Positions 16,741-26,733 of a stretch of DNA of 64,000 bases are shown here, in pieces. Below the pieces are notes generated by a model. It did not search any database, was not told the DNA's origin, and worked only from the letters and a program-made list of their open reading frames with translations. The translations under genes and the position numbers were made by a program. Numbering within the stretch: the stretch's first letter is position 1; every line of letters starts with the position of its first letter. This stretch comes from Thioploca ingrica. Lineage in GTDB: Bacteria > Pseudomonadota > Gammaproteobacteria > Beggiatoales > Beggiatoaceae. The DNA lies in NCBI GenBank assembly GCA_000828835.1, contig AP014633.1, forward strand, positions 4,216,001 through 4,280,000. The letters run 5' to 3'.

Positions 16741-18201
16741 TCAATGATTTAACAACTTTTGATAAAGAGATACATATTCCTGGGCGCTTTTACGCCAGCT
16801 AAAATCGCGATTCATCCCATTGATTTGTAGCATACGCCATACGGTTTTATCACGAAAAGTGCGTAGTGCTCGTTGGATGCAATATAACAATTCACGTGGC
16901 TCCTCATCTTCAAAGACAAAACCGGTGGCCGTTTGATTTTCAATATTTTCTGGGGTTGCATCTATCACCGTATCCGCTAACCCCCCGGTACGTCTGACTA
17001 TCGGAATCGTACCATAACGCATACTATACATTTGATTTAAGCCACAGGGTTCAAATTTGGAAGGCATCAGAAAAATATTCGCTCCCGCTTCAATCTGATG
17101 CGCCAATTCTTCATTATAACCAAAATAAACACTCATATTCTCAGCATAACTATCAGCTAATTGCTGGAGATGCTTTTCTAAATTTTTATCACCACTCCCT
17201 AAGATAACTAATTGAGCACCTTTTTTGATAATTTCGGGAATAATGGGCACCAACAAATCCAGACCTTTTTGTTCAGTCAGACGCGTAATGAGACCCATTA
17301 ACGGAAGTTGCTTTTGGGATGATAAACCTAATTTAGTTCGTAACAATTGAGTATTACGTGCTTTACCCGCCAAATTTTCACTGTTGAAATGACTGACTAA
17401 ATAGCTATCAGTTTGTGGATTCCACGCGTCAGTATCGATCCCATTCAAGATTCCAGTCAATTGATGTTGACGTTGAGCCAGCAATCCCTCTAAACCATAC
17501 CCATAACCCGGGGTTTGAATATTTTGAGCATAAGTTGGGCTAACCGTGGTAATCCAATCCGCGTAATACAATCCCGCTTTCAAAAAGGAAACTTGACCAT
17601 GATATTCTAATCCAAACATATTAAAACTTTCCGGGGGTAAGCCGAATAATCCAACGACCTCTGGACCAAAAACACCCTGATAAGCTATGTTATGAATACT
17701 CATCAAAGTGAGCGCACGTGGATTGGAATTAAAGGTCAGAAATGCCGGTACTAAACCGGTTTGCCAATCATTACAATGAATAATTTGAGGTTTAAAAGAT
17801 AAGTTATGTGTACCAAATAAAGCGGCTACTTTAGATAGCATCCCAAAACGTAACGCATTATCTGACCAATCATGGCCAAATTCGTCTTGATAAGGGCCAC
17901 CCCGACGATCATAAAGACGAGAATATTCGACCACATAAACTGGAGTAACCCCACCTGGCATAATCCCAGCTAACAAACGAATGGGTTCTCGTAAAGGATA
18001 TAACCGAATGTCCTCATGCACCTCAATCAAGGAAAGTTGTTTCAATACCTCAGGATAACCCGGTAATAATAACCGAATATCAACTTCCAGGTCTCGTAAC
18101 GCATTAGGTAAGGCATAACTCACATCACCTAAACCGCCAGTTTTAACCAATGGATAAGCTTCCGAGGCCACAAAGAGTACACGCAACTTTGACCCATTCA
18201 T
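16741..18201 (-). CDS. glgA: Glycogen (starch) synthase, copy 2
   Basis: Second GT5 ADP-glucose:glucan transferase in the window. The 486 residues carry VKTGGLGDVSYAL (Lys20), IIHCNDWQTGLVPAF, ITRLTEQKGLDLL, and EPCGLNQMYSMRYGTIPIVRRTGGLADTV in the C-terminal domain; this pattern is the classical bacterial GlgA one. GGAAAT precedes the ATG at 18201. It is transcribed opposite to glgA copy 1 and converges on the MYG gene. Its differences from copy 1 run through the whole length, arguing for separate origins or old divergence. Confidence 0.93.
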   Translation of the reverse strand: MNGSKLRVLFVASEAYPLVKTGGLGDVSYALPNALRDLEVDIRLLLPGYPEVLKQLSLIEVHEDIRLYPLREPIRLLAGIMPGGVTPVYVVEYSRLYDRRGGPYQDEFGHDWSDNALRFGMLSKVAALFGTHNLSFKPQIIHCNDWQTGLVPAFLTFNSNPRALTLMSIHNIAYQGVFGPEVVGLFGLPPESFNMFGLEYHGQVSFLKAGLYYADWITTVSPTYAQNIQTPGYGYGLEGLLAQRQHQLTGILNGIDTDAWNPQTDSYLVSHFNSENLAGKARNTQLLRTKLGLSSQKQLPLMGLITRLTEQKGLDLLVPIIPEIIKKGAQLVILGSGDKNLEKHLQQLADSYAENMSVYFGYNEELAHQIEAGANIFLMPSKFEPCGLNQMYSMRYGTIPIVRRTGGLADTVIDATPENIENQTATGFVFEDEEPRELLYCIQRALRTFRDKTVWRMLQINGMNRDFSWRKSAQEYVSLYQKLLNH

Positions 18202-18499
18202 TTTATATTTCCTTTCAAAATAACCTACTCGACTTTTTTATTAAATCTAAGTAGAAAGAAACGCAAACTGGCTCATTTTTTCGGTATTGCCATGCTCAAT
18301 AAATAAACAGAGTCATAACATGACTCATGATAATTAAATAGAATAACATATTTTATTGATCTAAATAATCAATCCTCTTGAATAAATTATAGAAAATCGG
18401 CAAAAAAATTTAGATGATAGTTAATAACTTAACCTATTTATTTAACAAATATTTCTTGAAAATGAGCGATTGAATAAAGGAATGGGCATCTCGAATGGG
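18202..18499. other. AT-rich intergenic region
   Basis: About 300 bases upstream of glgA copy 2 and downstream of the EamA gene. Very AT-rich; it presumably holds the glgA promoter. I see no RNA gene, repeat or convincing terminator. Confidence 0.4.
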
Positions 18500-19381
18500 C
18501 TAAATTGACATAATTAATCCCAATCCACCCATAAAAGTCAGCAGACTAGTTGCTAATAATTGACTATTGGGTTTCTCTTTAAGTATAAAAATTGAAATAA
18601 TGGTTACTAAGCTAATATGTATCATCACTATACTTTTAACATAAGTTACGCCATTATTGATAACTAACGAATATTGCACGGCTAATTGCTGAAAAACAAA
18701 TGCGATTAAGGCTAATGTCGCGTATGAAATAATAGCAAAAAAATGGTGACTCCAATTTGCCGAAGCTGTTCTAAAAAAAATTATAGGAAACAATATAATA
18801 GTAGTTATTATATGCCAGTACGCAGAATAAACCAGTCCACCCTGAGTGACGGAAGCAATCGCTATTCGATCTAATACCGTTGAGATACCAAATAACATAG
18901 CGGCGATGATTGATTCAAGCACACCGGATCCCAATAATTTAGCCTCCGTTTGAGTTTGATTAGGATGAATTAAAATTAAGGTAACGGATATTGATCCCAC
19001 AATAATGAGTATAAAAGCAAATGAAGTTAGATTGGGAACTTCCTGATACCAAATAGCGGTACAAGCTACCATAAACAAAGGGATAGCCGCTTGAATAGGA
19101 ACAACGATTGATAAATGTCCTTTTTTAAGTGAATTCAGATAAAGAATACTCGCTAATAAAGTCAGTAAGGCGGTTGTTAATGTCGTTGACCAAAATTGAA
19201 TGGGATTAATTATTTTATAATCGATAAAAAACAAAATTCCACCTAAAATTAAAGCGGGAAATAACCTAGCGTAGAATATTAATAGCCATGAATCGATTTT
19301 AGTGCATTTCATCTTAATAAATAGCACCTTGCCGACATTCACTAACATGGCAGCCACGCTCATCATTATCCATATTTTCAT
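18500..19381 (-). CDS. EamA/DMT-superfamily transporter
   Basis: Integral membrane protein of about 293 residues with about ten hydrophobic segments, as expected of the drug/metabolite transporter superfamily. Two similar halves are visible: the first ends near the IVVPIQAAIPLFMVACTAIW segment, the second ends with VTIISIFILKEKPNSQLL and a Gly-rich last helix; the IFILKEKP turn is a typical EamA second-repeat feature. Substrate unknown. The frame extends to a TTG at 19405; ATG 19381 is preferred because GGAG lies six bases upstream. Divergent from the AlkD-like gene, with 45 bases between starts, so they may share a control region. Confidence 0.78.
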   Translation of the reverse strand: MKIWIMMSVAAMLVNVGKVLFIKMKCTKIDSWLLIFYARLFPALILGGILFFIDYKIINPIQFWSTTLTTALLTLLASILYLNSLKKGHLSIVVPIQAAIPLFMVACTAIWYQEVPNLTSFAFILIIVGSISVTLILIHPNQTQTEAKLLGSGVLESIIAAMLFGISTVLDRIAIASVTQGGLVYSAYWHIITTIILFPIIFFRTASANWSHHFFAIISYATLALIAFVFQQLAVQYSLVINNGVTYVKSIVMIHISLVTIISIFILKEKPNSQLLATSLLTFMGGLGLIMSI

Positions 19382-19426
19382 GGTAAACTCCATAAACTTT
19401 ACCAATTAGCTCGTTATCTTTGAAAG

Positions 19427-20128
19427 ATGTTAGAACTCGATAAATTACAGCAACAACTCCAACAATTAGCTGATCCTAAACAACAAGCTATTTTGCAACG
19501 TTTTTTTAAAACCGCTCCAGGAGAATATGGCGAAGGCGATATTTTTTTAGGAATTAAAGTGCCTATTCTAAGAAAAATAGCGAAGCAGTATAAAGGATTG
19601 TCTCTAACTGATATCCAGATTCTATTACAGAATTCCATTCATGAATATCGATTCATTGCTTTAGTTATTTTAATTTACCAGTATACTCAAGCTGATTCTC
19701 ACCGCCGGCAAGAAATCATTTATTTCTATTTAAACCATACTCGGTATATTAATAATTGGGATCTGGTTGATATCTCTGCTCCGCAATTGCTCGGTGATTA
19801 TTTATTGACTCGTTCCAAAGAAGTTTTATATCAATTAGCCCTTTCAGAACAGTGGTGGGAAAGAAGAATCTCTATTTTGGCCACTTTCTGCTTCATAAAA
19901 CATCATGATTTTGCTGATACACTGCAGTTAGCGACCATTTTACTTCAAGATCAACACGATTTAATTCATAAATCGGTGGGGTGGATGTTGCGGGAAGTCG
20001 GGAAACGTAATATAGCGGTGGAAAAAACCTTTCTTCAGCGACATTATCAACAAATGCCTCGAACTATGCTGCGTTATGCGATTGAAAAATTTTCTAATGA
20101 AACCCGACAATTTTATTTAAAGAAATGA
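19427..20128 (+). CDS. DNA alkylation repair enzyme, AlkD-like HEAT-repeat protein
   Basis: 233 residues matching the AlkD family of DNA glycosylases that release 3- and 7-alkylpurines using a HEAT-repeat solenoid. Seen: GEGDIFLGIKVPILRKIAK near the N-terminus, YINNWDLVDISAPQ (the conserved NNWDLVD motif that contributes DNA-contacting Trp/Asp), WWERRISILAT, and HKSVGWMLREVGKR (conserved Trp/Arg region). Length agrees with the family. Only a weak ribosome site (GAAAG) precedes ATG 19427. It converges on giant protein A; ATGAATAA...TTATTCAT around the stop codon (about 20124-20157) forms a hairpin that could end both transcripts. Confidence 0.85.
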   Translation: MLELDKLQQQLQQLADPKQQAILQRFFKTAPGEYGEGDIFLGIKVPILRKIAKQYKGLSLTDIQILLQNSIHEYRFIALVILIYQYTQADSHRRQEIIYFYLNHTRYINNWDLVDISAPQLLGDYLLTRSKEVLYQLALSEQWWERRISILATFCFIKHHDFADTLQLATILLQDQHDLIHKSVGWMLREVGKRNIAVEKTFLQRHYQQMPRTMLRYAIEKFSNETRQFYLKK

Positions 20129-20185
20129 ATAACCAACCGCTGGAAGTTGATTATTCATTCGTTCTATCCAGGCGACGCTGCTCCC

Positions 20186-23100
20186 TTAAGGCTCAATGTT
20201 AACCACAATCCCTTTAGCAGGGGTAACCATCGTGCCATCTGTTAAGCGATAACCGAAATACAGAGTCACCTTACCCGTGACTGGAAACACCCCACGATAC
20301 AAACCCACTTCCTGTTTCGACTTGATAACGGTTGACCCCAACGCAACCAAGTGCTCATCTTTTCTATCCCACGGTTGCACTTCACGCTGATTGTCTAGCA
20401 TATAATGAGATTGCACTTGAGTTGAATCTAGCGGTTGATAGTCAGCATAAACGACAACCTCTGCCTCTTTTCCTAATACTTCTTTAGTAGCGCATAATAC
20501 CCCTCTAACTTCGACTTCAGCGGCTAACTTCACCGTAACCTGCGGCTCAAATAAACCACCGTTAACCGTTGCTCCACCAGCAGCTTGATATTGCATCGAA
20601 TGTGTAGTCACTTCCAGTAAAGGCAGTTCAGTATCACAAGTCAGTGTCTGCTCTGTTGTGAGCAAACGCGGATCTTGACTTGGATCTTGAAATTGTACTC
20701 CCCCACCTAAAGCAACATCGGCTGCTAATTTCACCCCTTTACCAATAATGACGTGTTCAATACGACTTCCATCAATAATTTCTAGTTGTTCCAGTACCGC
20801 CGGCGCTGATGTCTCCCCGGTGATTTTACCCGCAAGTTTACCACCAGTGATTTGCGTACCAGCCGCTAAATTAACATCTTGGAAATAGCCACCAATCTGA
20901 CTTGTATTCGTGATTTGACCCGCTAAAATCCCACCAACGACTTGTGCACCCACGAAGTTGAAGTCCTTTAGGGTTCCATGATTCACAATATAGCCAGTTA
21001 AGCGCCCACCGGTTAATATGGTATCGGGTTGAATCGTGACTTGGGAAACTAAACCTTGATTATCAATTACACCGGATAAATTACCACCGGCAATACTCGC
21101 TGCTGCACCCAGCGTAGCATTAGTAAGCGTGTGCTCGCGATTATCACATAACCCATTAATCTGACCATTGTCTGGACAAAGGTGAGTCGCTGGAACTGAG
21201 ATAACGACTGTCTCCGGTAATTTAACGATTTCTTGCTCTGCCGTGTTTGATTGTGAAGCGACAGTAACGAGTATAGTTGCCACAGAGGTAACACTCAGAT
21301 CCTCTTGCGAAGTAGCTGTCAGCGTAATTAAATTGCTGGCCCCCCGTTCATTCGGTAAGGTCACGGTAAAGGATAATTCTTGAATACCTAATTCTTTCAC
21401 TGCCACCGTAGGCGATATTTCACTCAAAGCCCAGCCTTTTTGGTTATCTACTTTTAATGTATAAGTATCTGCTTTCGGCCCATTGTTAGCGATTACTAGC
21501 GGAACTGATAGAGTTGTTCCTGGTTCACCCGAGTATTTTCCTGCACCGAGTAAAGCAACGTCGTAAAGAATCTTACTCGGACCAACTACGATATTCTTTG
21601 CAGTGATAATTTGATGCAAATTGGCTCCGGTATCTAACAAAATTTCATCGGCGAAAAGATTAACTTGACCACCGGCTTCCAATATAGAGGCTTTATTGCC
21701 ACGTAAATCGATAATGCTGTCTTTGCCGACTGCTAAGGTGATATCGCCAGTCGCTTGGATCGCTGCTTGAGATAAATTACTCAAATCAAGAACCCAATCG
21801 TCGCCACCAAATAGAGTTATGTTACCCCCATTGATTCTAGTGCTGGCTCCCGATAATGAAATGACACTGGGGTCGCTAGAACTGTTACCCGGGATTCCAT
21901 TCGTTTGACAGTGAGTACTACCTTTCCCAGCCCCGAAGTAACCACCAGACAAGTCAATTCTTTTACTGGCATTAAATCTTAGATTTCCACCATTACCACC
22001 CTGAGTTTGTTCAGTATTACAATTGCCACCATCGCCGGCGGCTACGATGACTTCACCTTGAGTGTAAAGAGAATAATCAGCAATTAAAGTCAGATTACCC
22101 CCTTTTCCAGATCGGCCAGATGAAATTTGAGTAACGTTAGTGCTTTCGTTAGTAACACTTCCATATTGATTAGAAATGTTAGTGAGTTCATTAAGAATGT
22201 CAAGACATCTTTGAGGAATGTTCTTTAGTTTGTTAATAACGTTCTCTGTTTCATTAGAAACGCTACCACCATCGCCTGATTTGATCATACCGCAATTCGT
22301 TTCGGTTAAAGAATCAATGATAGTGGCACCATAAATGTTGATATTGCCACCATAAGCATGATGTAACTTACCATCGCCGCCGTTACCAGCCTTGATAATG
22401 CCTTCATTGCGAAATAAATTTTCTGGATCATGGCCAACGGATAAGATTAGGCTGGCACCGGGTTGAGCACAATTCTCGGTGCCAATGGTATTCCAATAGT
22501 CACCTTTACATGTTGTTGCCTCTTGAGCTTCATTGGCCCCAGCTTGGCCTCGAATAGTTCCTTTATTTTCTAGATAGCTCTTAGCATGGAGAGTGAGAGA
22601 AGTTCCTTGACGATTTGGACTCTCTAATATTCCTGCTTCCTCGATACATAAAGCGTTTACGATCGCATATTCAGCGCCGGTGATAGTGTGACCGCTTTTA
22701 ATTTTGACATTATCAGTTTCAGTGGGTACTGATTTTTTGCTCCAAGTATCTGGATTATTCCAATTACCGTTGCCTAATGATTCATTGGTAATACCAGTAT
22801 CACAAGCTTCTGGTGTTTTTGCTTTGCCGCTCAGTGGAATTTTTTTTGCGTCGGGTACATTGGAAGAGGTGATAGTGAGATCGGCTTGTTTATCCCCGGC
22901 TGTTCGCGGAATAAATTGCGCCATAAAATCACACTGTTCTTGTTCATTGGGTAAGAGAACATTTTTGTAATCACAACTCCAACTATCAAAAGTAAAGTCG
23001 AGCGGATGGGTACCGGTGATAGCAAAAGCAGGTGATTTTAAGCTAACATTGCCAGAATTGGTTAGCGTAAAAGTTTGCGTGTTGGTGTTATAACCTAAAC

Positions 23101-25288
23101 TGACTTCACCGAAGTTATGTTCTGGGGGAGTTACTTTGATTTCTGGCGAACCGGAAGCAACCGCATTCGCTTTAATTGAGATCAGTGGCGTCTCCATATT
23201 CGGATCAAAAACCAATTTAAAAGCAAGGTCGTCCTTAACTCCTGCTAACTTGGGTGTAAAAGTTAAAATAAATTGGCAGGAAGAATAATGATGAGCATTC
23301 CACTCACCTTCGTAACAGTCATTTTGAGGATCGCCGGTAAAGGCAAATTCATTTTTGGAAGTGCCAACGAATTCGATGCCTTTAACTTTGAAATCACCAC
23401 AATCTTGAGAGCGAGTACTGAGGATGATGGTAGTCTGGTCATTAACGACTGCCGTACCAAAGTCAAATTTATTCGGATCGGGTTTAATCCCAAAACTACC
23501 GCCGGCTGGACATTTAAATAGTAAAAAGGTTTGCGTTTTTGCCCAGTCAGGATCTTTATTACCGGGAGCTTCGAGGAAAGCAAGGACTTCGGGTTTAGCC
23601 AGCGTGTTGAGATAATTATTACTGAGGTCGAGACAGGATTGACATAACTCCGGTTTATCTGGACATTGCGAGCAAATGTTAGTTAATTTAGTGAATGAAA
23701 GTGGAATATCGCCGCTCAGTTGGTTATTGTTTAAATAAAGATTTCCTAAGCTAGTTGGGAGAGTTGGAATTGGCCCGCTCAGTTGGTTATTGTTTAAATA
23801 AAGATTATATAAGCTAGTTGGAAGAATCGGAATAGAACCGCTCAGTTGGTTATTATTTAAATAAAGATACCCTAAACTGGTTGGAAGATTGGGAATAGAA
23901 CCGGTTAATTGGTTAGAAGATAGATCGAGAGACCATAATTGACTCAATGCAGTTAAATCTGGAATAGTTCCAGTAAGCTGATTGTTCGAGAGACTAAGAT
24001 TTTGTAATCCAGTGACTTTACTAAAGTCAGGAATAGATCCATGCAGTTGATTGCCGCCTAAAGAAAGGTTTGTTAAATTAGGTGGAAAATAGGCCGAATT
24101 AATCGTTCCAGTTAATTGTGTTCCATTTAGATCAAGACTGTTTAAATTGCTTAAAGTACTTAAATTAGGAATCGGTTGATTTAATGGAGTTCCATTTAGG
24201 CTAAGGTTTTGCAAACTAAGCGGAAATAACGAAGCATCGATAATACCTTTGAGTTGAGGATTATAACTTAGATCGAGATAATGTAGATTGTTAAGTGCGC
24301 TAAAACTCGGGATGTTTCCTTCGAGTGGGTTGCTTCCTAAACTAAGTGATTGTAGTGAAGTTGGAAAAAACGATACGTTAATCGATCCACTTAATTGAGC
24401 ATTCCCTAAATAAAGATAAGTTAAGTGAGTTAAGGAACTTAAATTAGGAATGGGTTGATTAAATGGATTACCATCTAAGTAGAGAGTGGTCAAACTTTTT
24501 GGAAAATAGTTAGCATCAATAGTCCCACTTAATTGAGTATAGCCTAGATCGAGATCAGTTAAATTAATTAAGCTACTTAAATCAGAAAGTGGTTGGTTTA
24601 GAGGAGTTCCATATAAGCTCAATAATTTTAAACTGGGTGGAAAATATAAACCATCGATAGGGCCAGTTAAAGAATTACCGCCTAAATTAAGATGTGTTAA
24701 CTTAGTGAGTTTCTCTTTGAAATTAGGAATAGGGCCTTCTAGCTGATTATATTGTAGATAGAGTTCTTGCAAACTAGAGGGTAGAGATGAAATGTTAATA
24801 GTGCCGCTGAATTTGTTACCACTAAGATCAAGAAAGGTTAGCTGGGTTAAAGCACTTAAATTAGGTAGAGTTCCGGTCAATTGACTATTATTCCAACCAC
24901 CACATCTGAGCCCACAGTTGGTTCCTAAATCGAGCGATTGCAAAAAAGTTAAAGCACTTAAATCGGGAAGAGTGCCTACTAAGTTAACATATTCTCGATT
25001 AATTTGAGTAACATGTTCATTTTCACAAGTAATCCCGGCCCATTGGCAAGGTTCGTTAGTAACGTTCCAATTATTGGTTTGGCTATCATTCCAATTGGGA
25101 CCATCAGTATTTTTATACAGTGCCACTAAGGTGTTACATTCAGGTGGGGAAATTTGATTGACTTGCTTACAGTCAGTTGCGGCTAGTGCGGGAGGGATTC
25201 CTAAACAAACTAATAAGAATAATCCTTGAGTCAAATTAGAAACGAGAGCTAGCCAGTTGATTAGATTGTTTTTAAGCCTACCTTTCAT
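20186..25288 (-). CDS. Giant secreted protein A: LRR / ASH / beta-helix / shared C-terminal module
   Basis: 1700 residues; function unknown, presumably surface or extracellular. Order seen: signal peptide (1-36); a plant-type LRR cap with Cys (NWNDSQTNNWNVTNEPCQWAGITC); about twenty leucine-rich repeats of the LDLSxNxLxGxIP type (about 80-560); two ASPM-SPD2-Hydin-like beta-sandwiches (about 600-825, e.g. HNFGEVSLGYNTNTQTFTL); a segment WNNPDTWSKKSVPTETDNV typical of secreted beta-helix proteins; a Gly/Asn-rich region (about 860-1230); an NEW3-like domain (about 1240-1340); and a C-terminal module of GG-L-x-G-x-I repeats (about 1370-1530) plus a final beta domain. The last half is homologous to proteins B and C. 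No LPxTG, T9SS or autotransporter barrel is visible, so the export route beyond Sec is open. Confidence 0.8.
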   Translation of the reverse strand: MKGRLKNNLINWLALVSNLTQGLFLLVCLGIPPALAATDCKQVNQISPPECNTLVALYKNTDGPNWNDSQTNNWNVTNEPCQWAGITCENEHVTQINREYVNLVGTLPDLSALTFLQSLDLGTNCGLRCGGWNNSQLTGTLPNLSALTQLTFLDLSGNKFSGTINISSLPSSLQELYLQYNQLEGPIPNFKEKLTKLTHLNLGGNSLTGPIDGLYFPPSLKLLSLYGTPLNQPLSDLSSLINLTDLDLGYTQLSGTIDANYFPKSLTTLYLDGNPFNQPIPNLSSLTHLTYLYLGNAQLSGSINVSFFPTSLQSLSLGSNPLEGNIPSFSALNNLHYLDLSYNPQLKGIIDASLFPLSLQNLSLNGTPLNQPIPNLSTLSNLNSLDLNGTQLTGTINSAYFPPNLTNLSLGGNQLHGSIPDFSKVTGLQNLSLSNNQLTGTIPDLTALSQLWSLDLSSNQLTGSIPNLPTSLGYLYLNNNQLSGSIPILPTSLYNLYLNNNQLSGPIPTLPTSLGNLYLNNNQLSGDIPLSFTKLTNICSQCPDKPELCQSCLDLSNNYLNTLAKPEVLAFLEAPGNKDPDWAKTQTFLLFKCPAGGSFGIKPDPNKFDFGTAVVNDQTTIILSTRSQDCGDFKVKGIEFVGTSKNEFAFTGDPQNDCYEGEWNAHHYSSCQFILTFTPKLAGVKDDLAFKLVFDPNMETPLISIKANAVASGSPEIKVTPPEHNFGEVSLGYNTNTQTFTLTNSGNVSLKSPAFAITGTHPLDFTFDSWSCDYKNVLLPNEQEQCDFMAQFIPRTAGDKQADLTITSSNVPDAKKIPLSGKAKTPEACDTGITNESLGNGNWNNPDTWSKKSVPTETDNVKIKSGHTITGAEYAIVNALCIEEAGILESPNRQGTSLTLHAKSYLENKGTIRGQAGANEAQEATTCKGDYWNTIGTENCAQPGASLILSVGHDPENLFRNEGIIKAGNGGDGKLHHAYGGNINIYGATIIDSLTETNCGMIKSGDGGSVSNETENVINKLKNIPQRCLDILNELTNISNQYGSVTNESTNVTQISSGRSGKGGNLTLIADYSLYTQGEVIVAAGDGGNCNTEQTQGGNGGNLRFNASKRIDLSGGYFGAGKGSTHCQTNGIPGNSSSDPSVISLSGASTRINGGNITLFGGDDWVLDLSNLSQAAIQATGDITLAVGKDSIIDLRGNKASILEAGGQVNLFADEILLDTGANLHQIITAKNIVVGPSKILYDVALLGAGKYSGEPGTTLSVPLVIANNGPKADTYTLKVDNQKGWALSEISPTVAVKELGIQELSFTVTLPNERGASNLITLTATSQEDLSVTSVATILVTVASQSNTAEQEIVKLPETVVISVPATHLCPDNGQINGLCDNREHTLTNATLGAAASIAGGNLSGVIDNQGLVSQVTIQPDTILTGGRLTGYIVNHGTLKDFNFVGAQVVGGILAGQITNTSQIGGYFQDVNLAAGTQITGGKLAGKITGETSAPAVLEQLEIIDGSRIEHVIIGKGVKLAADVALGGGVQFQDPSQDPRLLTTEQTLTCDTELPLLEVTTHSMQYQAAGGATVNGGLFEPQVTVKLAAEVEVRGVLCATKEVLGKEAEVVVYADYQPLDSTQVQSHYMLDNQREVQPWDRKDEHLVALGSTVIKSKQEVGLYRGVFPVTGKVTLYFGYRLTDGTMVTPAKGIVVNIEP

Positions 25289-25558
25289 AGTTGTAATCCT
25301 CCAAATATAATTTTAATCGCTTGAATGGGTCAGCAAGATTTAATGGTGGGATTCGCTACGCTCTTCCCACCTTACTCGACTTAGAAATCTTAGTCCTGAT
25401 TTTTTATTGGGTCAATTAAAATTTGAGGTGGGAGTAGCAAAGTGCTTTACACCTGACCGGATTGAAGGTTAAAATGAGGAAAATTAAGCTTATCCACTGT
25501 TTATTTTAAACCTGACCGATCTTGAAGACCGATCCGGTTTTCAGGAGGAAAAATTTTT
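25289..25558. other. Repeat-bearing intergenic region upstream of giant protein A
   Basis: Between the divergent protein A and Uma2 genes. It holds a family I hairpin (25345-25371), a degenerate relative at about 25426-25452 (GGTGGGAGTAGC...TTTACACC), and a CCTGACCGG / CCTGACCGATC direct repeat whose second copy (ending CCGGTTTTCAGG) runs into the ribosome site of the next gene. Confidence 0.55.
25345..25371. repeat. REP-like hairpin, family I, variant copy
   Basis: GGTGGG and CCCACC flank ATTCGCTACGCTCTT; on the other strand the centre reads AGCGTAGCG, one change from the AGCGAAGCG centre of the other copies. Confidence 0.65.
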
Positions 25559-26038
25559 ATGAATTGGCAAGAAGTCTGCGAACGTAGTGATTTACATAAC
25601 CTGCCGTTTAAGATAGAACTGGATGAACAAGGAAAAATAATTATGTCGCCAGTCAAGGTATATCATTCTGCTTTTCAAGGTAAAATCGGTGCACTCTTGG
25701 ATAGATTGGCCAAAGGGCATGTATTAATAGAATGTGCCATTAAAACGCCAAAAGGAACTAAAGTAGCGGATATTGCTTGGGCGTCAGGGGAAAGATTTAA
25801 ACGAATTATAGCTGAGGTAGAATGTTCTATCGCACCAGAAGTTTGTGTTGAGGTCTGGTCGTCAACAAATACCTCGGCTGAGATAGAGGAAAAGCAACGG
25901 TTATATTTTGACACGGGTTGTCAAGAAGTTTGGATGTGTTCAAAAGATGGACAAATTGCTTTTTATAATCGTGCCGGCAGAATCGAAAATTCAATTTTAA
26001 TTCCACAATTTCCGCAATTCGTTGACCTGTTTGCTTGA
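25559..26038 (+). CDS. Uma2-family (DUF820) PD-(D/E)XK nuclease-like protein
   Basis: 159 residues of the Uma2/DUF820 family, which has a restriction-endonuclease fold and is multiplied in cyanobacteria and large sulfur bacteria; no biological role is established. Seen: the acidic residue in VADIAWAS, the PEVCVEVWSSTN strand (E-x-W in place of the usual E-V-x-S), and the following helix-strand EEKQRLYFDTGCQEVWM typical of the family core. Shorter than the usual 180-200 residues because the N-terminus is compact. AGGAGG is 10-15 bases before ATG 25559. Starts a plus-strand pair with the next gene, 34 bases downstream. Confidence 0.75.
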   Translation: MNWQEVCERSDLHNLPFKIELDEQGKIIMSPVKVYHSAFQGKIGALLDRLAKGHVLIECAIKTPKGTKVADIAWASGERFKRIIAEVECSIAPEVCVEVWSSTNTSAEIEEKQRLYFDTGCQEVWMCSKDGQIAFYNRAGRIENSILIPQFPQFVDLFA

Positions 26039-26072
26039 GTTGGAGATAAATGTTATCTAGAGAGTAATTAAT

Positions 26073-26705
26073 ATGGCTTACAGCGAATTTAATTTAAATA
26101 AATTCATAAAGACTTTTAATCTACATCAAAGCCAAGAGCCTTTGTTTAACCACATTCAACCGCTTGAAGCTAATCCCTGGTTAAAAGAAACCCTCGCTAA
26201 AGGAATGCAATTAGTCATTAATTCGGAAAAATCGCGGTCCGAATTGATAGTGATGCCAATTTTGTTAGCAAGTCGAGAATTAAATCAGAATTGTTTTTCT
26301 ATTTATTCCGGTGAAAACCTCGATGTCAATCCAGAACAGGGTTTAAAAGGCGAATGTGATTTTATTTTAACCTATACGCCGGTTTTACCGACGATACAAT
26401 CACCGATTATAGTTATTGTCGAAGCGAAAAAACACGATATAGAAAATAGTTTAGGACAATGTGCTGCGCAGATGTTAGGAGCAAGATTGTTTAATAACAA
26501 TGCTATTGAGACGATCTTTGGCTGCGTTACTTCGGGAGAAATTTGGCAATTTTTAAAGCTGGAAGCAGAATGGATTCATATTGATAAGAATCATTATTAT
26601 ATTAATGAACTAGAGAATATCTTAGGTATTTTTCAAACTATCATTAATTTTTACCGCGTTTTGCTGAACAAACCGGGTGAACCAAACGAAATGGTACCTT
26701 CATGA
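26073..26705 (+). CDS. Hypothetical PD-(D/E)XK-like protein
   Basis: 210 residues; I do not recognise a named family. The centre reads GECDFILTY, then IIVIVEAKKHDIENSLGQCAAQM: an Asp, a strand and an E-A-K triplet followed by a helix with Gln, the spacing of a PD-(D/E)XK nuclease core as in type I restriction-subunit N-termini. A related core is common in hypothetical proteins of cyanobacteria and sulfur bacteria. Cytosolic, no signal peptide. Follows the Uma2-like gene by 34 bases, so probably co-transcribed. The last codons (LNKPGEPNE) include an 18-base sequence that recurs inverted at 27068-27085. Confidence 0.6.
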   Translation: MAYSEFNLNKFIKTFNLHQSQEPLFNHIQPLEANPWLKETLAKGMQLVINSEKSRSELIVMPILLASRELNQNCFSIYSGENLDVNPEQGLKGECDFILTYTPVLPTIQSPIIVIVEAKKHDIENSLGQCAAQMLGARLFNNNAIETIFGCVTSGEIWQFLKLEAEWIHIDKNHYYINELENILGIFQTIINFYRVLLNKPGEPNEMVPS

Positions 26706-26733
26706 AAACGCTGCATGGAAGTATCTCATAAAA

